From Carposina sasakii (Eukaryota; Arthropoda; Insecta; Lepidoptera; Carposinidae), in assembly GCA_014607495.2 (NCBI GenBank), contig CP053159.1, forward strand, positions 6,269,501 through 6,333,500: DNA of 64,000 nucleotides, read 5' to 3'. The notes beneath the pieces were generated by a model. It searched no databases. It saw only the letters and a program-made list of their open reading frames with translations, and was not told where the DNA came from. Every line of letters begins with the position of its first letter. Positions within the stretch are counted from its first letter, which is position 1. A program made the position numbers and the translations under genes. This document shows positions 55,398-64,000 of the stretch, one piece after another.

Positions 55398-55925
55398 GTA
55401 TAATATAAAACGCTTCCGTTACTGACTGACAAATTAGCTTTATTTAAGTGAAATAAGTCAAATAAGTCCATGTAACGTTTCAAGTCTCTGATTCTAGGGT
55501 AGCACAAGCGGGAGCGGGCAAAACGGTAGGCACGTGAAACGGGTCCATATTGGCTCACCTAATTTTTTTCATCCGAAATTACTATTCCTACCGATTTGTA
55601 ATTCGAATGATCACTCTTCCTGAAAATTTCACTTCTAAAGTTTTCAGTCATATATTTTGTAGTACTACAGACGATGTTCATAACACTCATCTTTCCGAAA
55701 ATTTTAATTCATAACATCACTACTGTTAATTAGTTTAAACTCCTACTGTTGTTTTTCATAAAGTTTTTATCCCTAAACATAATTTCCATAATATTTTTTC
55801 CATATGCAGTAAGAAAATAATCATTTAACCAGTGTAATAATAAAAATTATATGTGAACGGGTAGATTATGACATTTGGTGGTTTTCAGATTGTTATTTTA
55901 AACATTTGGGTTTGTTCTGTGTAAA
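55398..55925. other. unassigned DNA
   Basis: I see nothing supportable here. Confidence 0.3.
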
Positions 55926-56163
55926 AAATTATGTAGGTATATCTAGGCCTAAAGTCGCGTTGAGCAAAAAAATTTTTTGATTACGCAATAGGCACTTTTG
56001 CATAATACTTTGAATTATTTTTAATGCTATTTGGTACAGGTAGTCTAGAGCCTGAGAAAGGACTAAGGCTACATATCCCAGAAGAAGTCGCGGGCATTCA
56101 CTATTAGGTACGTAATAATGCGATATGGTAAATTTTGCGATCATGCAGTTGGTGGCCGGCCAC
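55926..56163 (+). mobile_element. Helitron-like fragments
   Basis: TTTGGTACAGGTAGTCTAGA, GCCTGAGAAAGGACTAAGGC and GAAGTCGCGGGCATTCACTA are Lep-type internal and terminal blocks. A second terminus, GGTGGCCGGCCACTAG followed by T, at 56146-56163 is of the 41958-43565 type. It is possibly two overlapping old insertions. Confidence 0.5.
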
Positions 56164-57468
56164 TAGTTTTCTAAAAGCAATGGTGGAGACCATCTCCTCA
56201 ATATTCTTCCGTTATGACCACACCTCACCTGCACGCTCGAGATATAGCCTGTGACATGCCAGTACACTCGGCCTCTACTCGTTTATACCAACAGCACGAT
56301 TTATATCTTATTTCCCTGATAGTGAACATTACAGTGAAGATTTATGTGTTGTCTACTGTACGCCTTACGTTGGCGGATGTACAATATGGTGCATTTGATT
56401 TATGATGAAATTAATTATTGTGCTGTTTATACCTATTTTTAATTTTCGTGTATTTTTAAGTATCGTGTACATATAAAAGATTTAAGTAAGTTGCTTACTA
56501 CAGTAGGTAATTACTTTGTAAGTAGTCAAAGTTTTTTTTGTTATCTCAAAATGACGATTACACTTTTAGTTATAATGTTCCTTATTATTTTTATTAAGAT
56601 TGGACCTTCTAAATGCCTACAACCAGCTAAAAATCACGTTTTTTTATTTCCAAAAATAAAAAGATTGAATTCGATTAAAAGTAGAAAGCACTTTCGAATT
56701 TGAATAATTCCGTTTCTGTGACATCGGCATTATTGTGAACCTAGCATGAGACCTAGCAAGTGCAGCCAATGTCAGAAATGACAATTATCCGAACGCTATG
56801 TTCGAGGTGTCTGAAGAAATTTCAAATTCAATCGAGAATAGAAACTTCGAATGGAAAGTTTAAAACGATTATTAAGGAACTTTAACGTATTCAAATGATC
56901 AGTTAATACACATAATATACATTATTTTAATACATAATTATTATGATAATATGATAAAAATAAAAGCGCTTATTCGTAAGTTAAACGTAGTCCATGGAAA
57001 ATATAAAATGACATTTTCCGATAATCTTCTTTTTGATAATTAACCGAGTTTTATGAAAATCTTTAAAAATTTGCATGTTCGAGAAGAATACTTAATATAA
57101 AATCAAAGACGTAAAGTTACAAGGCTTTATAGTGGATTGTCAAGACTTGAATGCAAAATGGCATTTAAATAGATTACTTAGAAAGTAAAACAGATTAATT
57201 AATAAATGGTCCTTATCTCAATTACTTACTCCTGGCCAACACTTTCCAACTCTAAAATACCTATATAAATCCTACTTGTTTTTGTACAAGAATTTTATTG
57301 TTTTCTTCGAAACTAAATAAAGGTTGGAAAACTGCATTAATTTAACTAAAAGCACTCGATCTCTTAAGAACGAGAGAGGTGAAGTGTCTGTTCATTCCTT
57401 TTGCTTAATTTGTCTAAGTAATAATAAAAACACGAGTCCTGTCTCTTTTATTATTTTTAACCGACTTC
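56164..57468. other. unassigned DNA
   Basis: No repeats recognised. Short frames at 56214-56405 and 56491-56703 have no recognised domain. The second begins with a hydrophobic run but is AT-rich and lies in no gene context. Confidence 0.3.
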
Positions 57469-58965
57469 AAAAAGAGAGGTTATCAATTCGTCTGTATGTT
57501 TTTTTTTTATTTTTATTTTTATTTATTTTTTATTTTTTTATGTGTCATTTATGAACCGATTTCAATTTTTTTTTTTATAGTTGGTCGTGGTATACTTCCA
57601 GGTTGGTCCTATATTCACCATATCAGGATCTGATGATGGGATCTTGGAGAAATCGAGGGCAATCCTCGAATATTGTAGGCACATGTAGTCTGTTTTTTAT
57701 ACTTTTACTGAGCGTTTTGATCACCTACATATAAAACATAACATCTGATGATGGAATCTCTAAGGAATCTAGGGATATCCTCAAATATAAAAGGCACGAG
57801 TAGTCCGTTTTTAGATTTTTATAGAGAATTTTGGTCAGCTACACATAATATAAAGGAAACGAGGGCCTGATGATGGAGCCGCCGAAAAACAGTTTTTAGT
57901 AACAAAATCCCCCTATGGCAGGGGGGGGCCTACGTCCAGTAATGGACTGCAATAGGCTTATGAAGATGAAGATAATTGTGTTAAGTCATTAAATTATATG
58001 TTGCGTTAAGCCGTGTCCGAAGTAAGATGGTTATAGAGGAAGAGGTAGACATGAGAATAACGAGATGACGGATAATAGGGATGAATGAAAAAAGAGTACC
58101 TACATATTGCACCGACCCCAAATGATTGGGAACAGGGCAGGAAGAAGGAGTGTAATTATATGTTGCTTAAATAAATGTGTACATGGCTGTTGTGCTGCCA
58201 AATCTCTTATATTCCTCCGAGGCGTGGTGCATGTACCGTCGCCACATACGCACTCTGGATCGATTCCACCTCAAGTGCCTCCGATCCATCATGAGAATCA
58301 GATGGTCCAACCGAGTGCGTAATACCGAAGTATTGCGAAGAGCCAATGTAAGTGCCATTGAGGCCTACTTAATGCGTCGGCAGCTTCGGTGGTGCGGTCA
58401 TGTGTCTCGTATGGCGGAGGAGAGATTGGCTAAGAGCATCTTCTTTTCTGAACTAGCACAACGACCAGAGTGGCGCAGGACGGTGATAAAGCAAGTACAC
58501 GAGTTCGAGGAGCAGCGTCAAGCTGACCTTGACGCTAAACGTGGTGAACTAAAGACTCGTCCTCCTGCTGCCATTATCTATAATACAATAATGGCGGACT
58601 AACCTGTCCTCTGTGTGCGCGGGCGTTCAGGGCGAAGATTGGCTATGTAAATGTAAGCCATCTCCGAGCGCATGAACGCCAACTTAGTAATATCTAGGAG
58701 TAGAAGTGGTCGCCATGACCGAAATTGGTCGGAGGTCATCATTATCATCATAATCATCATATTGTCAGACGTAAAGTTTCGAAGCCTAGTCCTTTTTCTC
58801 TTTTGTCATGTGGCCTATTTTATATAAAAATTATATAAATCTGACAATATTATGCCTCCTAAACTTCGTACACGGCTTAACGCAATATATATTTGCCCTT
58901 TAGTTAAATTTTACTTTAGTAAGCTCGAGTTTTGGGAGGAAGTCGGTTTTTCGTTTAAAAAAAAA
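57469..58965 (+). mobile_element. composite AACCGACTTC-LINE element, copy 3 (longest)
   Basis: The head AACCGACTTCAAAAAGAGAG to about 57897 is followed by an RTE-type tail (GGCCTACGTCCAGTAATGGA, CTGCAATAGG) and a linker with GGGAACAGGGCAGGAAGAAG. Then comes a LINE C-terminal coding region (58177-58697), a CATCATCAT-like stretch and a 3' block ending GAAGTCGGTTTTTCG. It is the fullest of three copies and keeps the 381 bp lost from copy 1. The short inverted ends AACCGACTTC/GAAGTCGGTT suggest that the whole composite moved as a unit. Confidence 0.75.
58177..58697 (+). pseudogene. LINE C-terminal segment with C2H2-like finger
   Basis: 141 codons are open from 58177 to the TAA at 58600-58602. 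They read [60 protein letters not shown] and [20 protein letters not shown]. This pattern ([21 protein letters not shown]) belongs to the C-terminal region of a non-LTR retrotransposon protein distinct from the RTE-type one. In another frame, 58602-58697 encodes TCPLCARAFRAK...SHLRAHERQ, a C2H2-type finger, as in such LINEs. A small shift thus separates the two. The polymerase region is absent. The clade is not assigned. It lies inside the composite element, so it is a captured or fused fragment. Confidence 0.75.
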
Positions 58966-59358
58966 TATCTATACCTATTGGGTATTTTTATTTATGGCTC
59001 CGACTTGAACAAAATGTTGGAAACTTGCTGGCGGATATTTTTTTGATATGCAGTTTTATCGGTATTCGGCACCGTAAAGATTTACCACTATTTTATTTTT
59101 TTATTTTATTTTCTTTATTAGGAAAACCAACAGCATTTACATTTTTTTGAAATTGTGCATACTGTTATCTAGAAAATGTGATTTCGCGTCCCTATTAGGA
59201 TCCTTCGATAGTACTCTTAAATGAAATAGCGGACTGTATTTAGGCTGGTTTACTTATAATGCCGTTTACATATACATTAATAAAAACGAAAATTAAATAA
59301 TCCGTCGCCTCCCGCACCCCTCGTTCGTTGTTGGTGAGATGGGTCTCAACATCCCTGT
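58966..59358. other. unassigned DNA with short shared repeat
   Basis: 59111-59145 shares TTTCTTTATTAGGAA, ACCAACAGCATTTACATTT with 9895-9940. Nothing else is supported. Confidence 0.35.
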
Positions 59359-59428
59359 GGATAGGTATTCTGTAGTGGGTTATATACGTAGTATTTCGCT
59401 GAACATACTCCTTTTTCATACTCTGTAT
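59359..59428. mobile_element. CAGGGTG foldback MITE, right-arm fragment
   Basis: GATAGGTATTCTGTAGTGGG, TTATATACGTAGTATTTCGC, TGAACATACTCCTTTTTCAT and ACTCTGTA match the right arms of copies A and B, ending at the expected terminus. Confidence 0.65.
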
Positions 59429-60798
59429 AACAGCACTATAGCTTGGGAATAGATTTTACTATCTACATCAGCTTCATCATGTGAAAATATTCTGATGCCC
59501 ACCGTAAACAATACTTACCTGAAATTAGAATCGCAAATTCTGTGTGCAAATCTCTAGTTTTGTGTGATTTACGATGTTTACTTAAGCGTTGTTGTGTTTA
59601 ATAACCTACGGTAATTAATGTGTACTACGCAATTTGCGCTGTTTACATAGAACGAACGGTTTATTTACATTTACAAACTAAACTGTTTTGGGGTAAGCAA
59701 AATGTTTTTTATTTACGTAAAGTTTACAAGTTATGGCTTTTGAACTATATTGCTTAAATAAACATAGCTAAGCCGTAGGTACACAATAGATAGACATAGT
59801 ACTCCAACTGTAGGTACTGCTCTATTTCGTCACAAAAAATTTAGCGTTAATAACTAATTAGCCCATTATTTTTAGTTGTCGGTTATCTTATAAGAGATCT
59901 AGTGTCTCGTATTATTAACTAAAACCTATTTTCACAATATCTCTTTATTTTCACAATTTTTCAATATACAAATAGAATAACACAGTATTCAAAGCTTCAA
60001 CCGTAGGTAGGTACCATTACGCTATTTCGATAATATTTTGCGAAAAATATAATGAGAGAGCACACAATAAAATTACTACAGCTATCTTATTGAAATGACC
60101 GAGTTGGTCCCATAATTTACTGCCTGTGAACACTATGTATGCGTGATAGCCGACATCGAAGCCGTGATGTAGCCATGAGCCATATTGGAATACCTGTGCT
60201 AATATAGAGCAGTCTAACTGTGATATTGTCATTGTATCTGTGGTATAGTTGATATTTTAGCTAGCATGGTTTTGATCCGCACGTACTTTACGTGCTAATA
60301 ATGATCAACCGTGAATTTGAAGTGACGGAAAGTGTATAAAATAAAAAAGCCATGATTTACGGCGCAGAAAAATTGCATTATTACGTACCTATTTATATCA
60401 AAAACCGATCCAATTTTTAAGATCAAACCGAGGTCAGACCCTAGTTTATGCCATAATAAATATGATACATAAAAATATGAAAAGTAGCGCGCTAAGCGGT
60501 CATAAAAAATGTTGTTATAGCCCTTCGAAAAATCCTCTGAAAAGTGATGCTTGCACTGACCTCGTAGCTTCTTATGTGTTCATAGAAAATATAATAAGTA
60601 TGCAAAAAAAACTATCCCAAATCTGAGGGAGGTTCATCCATCATGCTAGGCGACAGGGGCGAAGGCTTGTCGACCCTAATCGAACTATAAACATAACTTG
60701 TATAATATTGTATGTATTTGGTGTACTAGTATGGTGCGGTTCCGGTCATATTTTGGGGTTATTATACTTTATCAACATACCTCTTTCTAATATACACA
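59429..60798. other. unassigned DNA
   Basis: No repeat or gene recognised. The minus-strand frame at 60017-60232 has no domain that I know. Confidence 0.3.
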
Positions 60799-61025
60799 TA
60801 CAGAGTGTTTGTGACAGGGGGGCAAATATTGATACCATGACTTCAGACCATGATTTTGAAGCGGAAAACAATTAGTCACAGGATCGTCCGATACCATTGG
60901 CGCGGAGAGCAAAGATTACTGATAAAAAAATCATTTCCTGCGAGTAATAACAGTGCCGAATAACTCAACAGAATGGTACTTGTTCAGCATTTCAGTATTT
61001 TCCTGGCTGTCACCCACACCCTGTA
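60799..61025. mobile_element. MITE family 2, full copy
   Basis: TACAGAGTGTTTGTGACAGG at the left and CTGGCTGTCACCCACACCCTGTA at the right are inverted ends. Inner blocks GATTTTGAAGCGGAAAACAA and TGGTACTTGTTCAGCATTTC match the partial copy at 46948-47102 in reverse. Frames at 60931-61294 across it are not genes. Confidence 0.75.
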
Positions 61026-61027
61026 TA

Positions 61028-61110
61028 GTACACATTATTTTCTTTAATAGAGATAAGCTCGCCTTTGTACATTGTCTTTGTAAATTTGTCTTTGTAAGTT
61101 TGTTTGTTCG
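61028..61110 (+). repeat. retroelement 3' segment
   Basis: TTTCTTTAATAGAGATAAGC, TCGCCTTTGTACATTGTCTT and TGTAAATTTG match the type of the minus-strand segment at 27967-28250 (AGAGATAAGCTTGCCATTGT). Confidence 0.45.
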
Positions 61111-61144
61111 AAATGTGTGTTTCTGCGTACAACAAAGAATAAGA

Positions 61145-61295
61145 ATACACACGACTGTGTTTCAGAATTGGCGTAGCCAGAACTGTTGGATCAGAAAGGA
61201 GATCTCACAGGCACGTTTCCTTACATCTGTACACGCTATGGGCAAGTTGCTTGAGATCTTTAGTCGACTCTTACGACATGCACGGAAGTACTAGA
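61145..61295 (+). repeat. SINE-like repeat R, best copy
   Basis: ACGACTGTGTTTCAGAATTG, GCGTAGCCAGAACTGTTGGA, TCAGAAAGGAGATCTCACAG, CTATGGGCAAGTTGCTTGAG, CGACTCTTACGACATGCACG and GAAGTACTAGATGCAGCAG. About 150 bp. It defines both halves of the repeat met elsewhere. Confidence 0.6.
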
Positions 61296-62876
61296 TGCAG
61301 CAGACCAACAATCACCAAATCCTTGGGAACGTGAGTATTGTGCCAGCCTCATAAAAAATAGGATAAGGGCAGAATAATTATTATACATAATTAATTACGA
61401 ACACTGTATTCTAAAACAGGAATGCTAAAATATGTCCTTATATCATCTCGCACTTAACTCAAATGGCAGGTACTCGTAGATAGAAAACATTTTACGAAAT
61501 ATCTTCTATAGTATCATCGGTTGTTACAGAAACGGGGTTTTATCGCACTGGGCGTATTCAGTTTATTTACAAGCAATAGAGTAATCTACATACGATAGCT
61601 ATCTAAATGGCCCTGGTTTACAATAGCAATTTATCTGAATAGCGTATGTTTTATTATCCATCCGATTACTATTCCTACTATAGTGGAGTGGAGACCACGC
61701 CCTAATAGGGCACGCAAACTTAGAACAAGGAACCGAGAACATAGATGTAAATGGAGCCTACATTCGAAATGCCGATTCGAAGCCAATACTTGGACCTATC
61801 TATGGTGGTATGTGTTTTTGTGCAAGTGCCTATATACTGCCGGTAGCTGAGTGAGATTGAAATGTGTATGCGTGTCTTTGAACTGGAATAAACTATATTC
61901 TTCCAAGACCTTTATCTGACCGATAAAAATATTGTTACGCAGTCATTACTTAGGTTTTAGATATCATAATTAGTCTTTTTTTTTTGCACTATTAAAAAAA
62001 TCTGAAAAAATTTAAATAGATACATTAAATCAATCCTGTAAAATATTTAACTAATAACCATGTCTTCAATAACAAAATATCTCACATCATAAGTGATTCT
62101 GAGAGGAAGAATTTAAATATTTTTACTTTAGTGTGGCTTAAAACAACCGTTTAACGGCTCTGAGTGCGACACTAAGCCTAATTATCTTATTGTATATGTA
62201 TAGTTATTTACCACTAGTGATAGGTAGACTTCAAATAGATACCTAAGTAGAGCACAGGCTCCATATGCATCTACCTTCATGTAAACAACGGATTGTATGT
62301 ATAGGTAGAAACAGTAGCTCTCACTAAAGAAAATGTTTTCTAAGTGTACGTTAGAATGTGGTTCACTGTAAACGTTATTAACAGTCTCACCGACACGCCT
62401 ATCTATTGTAATTTACGCGAAGCTGTGTATTAAATAACCAATTTGAATTTAAAATAGATTGCATTATAATTAAGTTATAAATAAAATTTTCTAAATTTAA
62501 TTACTTTTTGGACTAAAATAATAATTAATTTAGGGTATATACTGGAAATTTTGAATGGCTTCAGTTCTTCAGTTTCATAACCTTTATTCCATATTCATAA
62601 TGTACTTTACTCAAAGCCCACTGTACATACTTATAGTGTTCTTTTATTTTCTGTAATAATCTAAGCTGGTAGATCCAAGAAAAATGTATGAATATATTCA
62701 AAATCGTTAAAGATAAAAGATTAGAATAATTGACAATATTTATACATTGAGTAACTTGAATAAAATTAAGAAGTATAATCCCTTAAGAGCAATAGGCCAG
62801 TTAAAGTTAGTTGCAACTCTTTGTTTTGCGTATTAAATAAGTTTGCTACGTAGCGCGTGCAACGAACTACGAACCT
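61296..62876. other. unassigned DNA
   Basis: I see nothing supportable here. Confidence 0.3.
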
Positions 62877-63202
62877 GGAGGTCTACTCTGAAGTGACGAT
62901 AAACGAAGTATCGGCCGAATATCGAGGTGTTTCCTACTACGAACTTCCTTCGATCGGATTAGTCGCGCCGTTTTTTCATTCGGTCCGATCGAACTCTATT
63001 TGACAGGTATAAGGCTAGAAAATAGATAGCTTATAATATTAGTCAATGTGAATTATTCTCTATGGTTCCGAATGAGTTGTGAACTCATATGAATGAATCC
63101 GAAGCAATTTCGTAGTAGGGTCAAATGCTGTCAAAGACTTCGATTCGGCCGGGCTTCGGTCGGACCGAAAGACTCGAAAGCGGCATTTCAGAGTAGACCC
63201 CC
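62877..63202. mobile_element. GGGGGTCTACTCTGAA MITE, copy 2
   Basis: It is 326 bp and matches 15068-15381 throughout except for a small insertion (near 63085). The left end has one change in the G run. CTACGAA is found both just outside the left end (62868-62874) and just outside the right end (63205-63211), a possible 7-8-bp target duplication. The frame at 63093-63290 is an artefact. Confidence 0.85.
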
Positions 63203-63559
63203 TGCTACGAAAAATACTTTGATGTATTTTAATAATTTCGAGATGCCGAACAATTGCATATATTATTTCAATAATAATACATTGGAGTAATGAAAGTAAA
63301 TAGTTTTCATTTGTTTTCCATTTGAAAACAATCTTTAACTAATATGAGTAGATAATAGATTACACTACTGATGACATCTTTATCTTGCACAAATACATTT
63401 ACATCAACAATATCACGTAATCTAACTCAAGAAATGCACTCAAAATCCGGACTCCACAAAATTTCACTATCCCTCCTGTAAGAATTAGTTTTAAATTTCC
63501 ATTTAAAAACTTTATTACACACGTTGCTTAGACTCTGTACCTTGTTAAGCGTAAATTGC
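63203..63559. other. unassigned DNA
   Basis: I see nothing supportable here. Confidence 0.3.
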
Positions 63560-63790
63560 AATTCAGAGGCGCCGCCGTGAAAGTAATTGTGAACTTGCTG
63601 TAAATGCGAGGTGAATTTTGTGAGTAAACGTGAACAAAGAGACCAGATGGGATTAAAGAGACCGACTAGAAACGGCCGAAAGTGGACTGCGACGGCGAGG
63701 CTGTGATTTGCAAGACTGTTCTTGTCGACGTTTAATTGTTCAGTGCTGGATTAGAGAGCTAGGTGTGGGTTGAAGGACTAGCATTTATTA
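63560..63790. other. non-repeat GC-richer island
   Basis: It is CG-richer than the flanks and unrelated to the repeats above. It starts with GAGGCGCCGCCGTGAAAG, sharing GGCGCCGCCGT with 31492-31502. No frame is open over its length. It could be a non-coding exon or a regulatory element. Confidence 0.25.
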
Positions 63791-63904
63791 TACATTGAAT
63801 AAAAATTCGAGTAAATAAGTTTTATAAGGATGTAGGTTAGATGTATTTTCTGTCTTTTATGCAGACTTTACTGAACCTTTTCTTGGTGAAAATATAGGTA
63901 CATT

Positions 63905-63990
63905 TTTATGTAGTTTAGGTATACATCAGAATAACAGATAATTATACTTAGAAGACCTTAGCGGACAAAATCGTGGGCGGGCGCTTTCAA
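63905..63990 (+). mobile_element. Helitron-like 3' fragment at window edge
   Basis: GGTATACATCAGAATAACAG and CGGACAAAATCGTGGGCGGG, then CGCT, follow the Lep-type internal and terminal order. The terminal CTAG is degenerate. Confidence 0.5.
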
Positions 63991-64000
63991 ATTTAAAATT

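Overview
This 64-kb window reads as AT-rich, non-genic chromatin of a moth or butterfly. Three things point to Lepidoptera. Helitron-like ends of the Lep1 type recur at least ten times: a short GC-rich hairpin, then the terminus CTAG next to T. Long-arm CAGGGTG foldback elements are frequent. A TTAGG-type (CCTAA) tract occurs twice. I found no convincing host protein-coding gene and no functional RNA gene. Nearly every open frame over 60 codons is a chance frame or lies in a decayed transposable element. The window is best read as an intergenic region or a very long intron, built by repeated and nested insertion. Family names below come from memory of typical motifs; no database was searched.

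Layout. 0-15 kb: old Helitron, foldback and tRNA-like fragments, one remnant of an RTE-type reverse transcriptase (9.4 kb) and unassigned AT-rich DNA. 15-22.3 kb: a terminal-inverted-repeat MITE (15.07-15.38 kb, second copy at 62.88-63.20 kb), a 5'-truncated RTE-type LINE (15.75-16.69 kb), a tandem pair of 325-bp units each carrying a tRNA-like box A/box B domain (17.7-18.4 kb), an 838-bp foldback element (18.6-19.4 kb) and small MITEs. 22.4-25.8 kb: a foldback element whose right arm is split by a 1,867-bp hAT-like insertion with a perfect 8-bp target duplication and a Helitron inside it. 29.8-36.1 kb and 57.5-59.0 kb: three copies of a composite family that joins an AACCGACTTC head, an RTE-type LINE tail and a second LINE ending in a C2H2-like finger. 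One copy has an inverted head.

36.8-38.8 kb holds a cluster of four CAGGGTG foldback elements. 41.3-41.6 kb holds two perfect hairpins, one inside an RTE LINE tail. 41.96-43.57 kb is a Helitron expanded by a 127-bp tandem repeat. The main feature is 44.6-51.9 kb: a DIRS-like tyrosine-recombinase retrotransposon. It keeps inverted terminal repeats with unequal extensions, an internal complementary region that joins both termini, RNase H and recombinase coding, and a detached recombinase C-terminus. About 4.2 kb of later insertions split the recombinase, including a Helitron that itself contains another element.

No genes cooperate here in an operon or pathway sense. What the window records is the history of mobile elements, and several insertion orders can be read from it. 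A few GC-richer, non-repeat islands (31.0-31.6, 53.7-54.0, 54.5, 63.56-63.79 kb) are the only places where host exons or conserved regulatory DNA seem possible.
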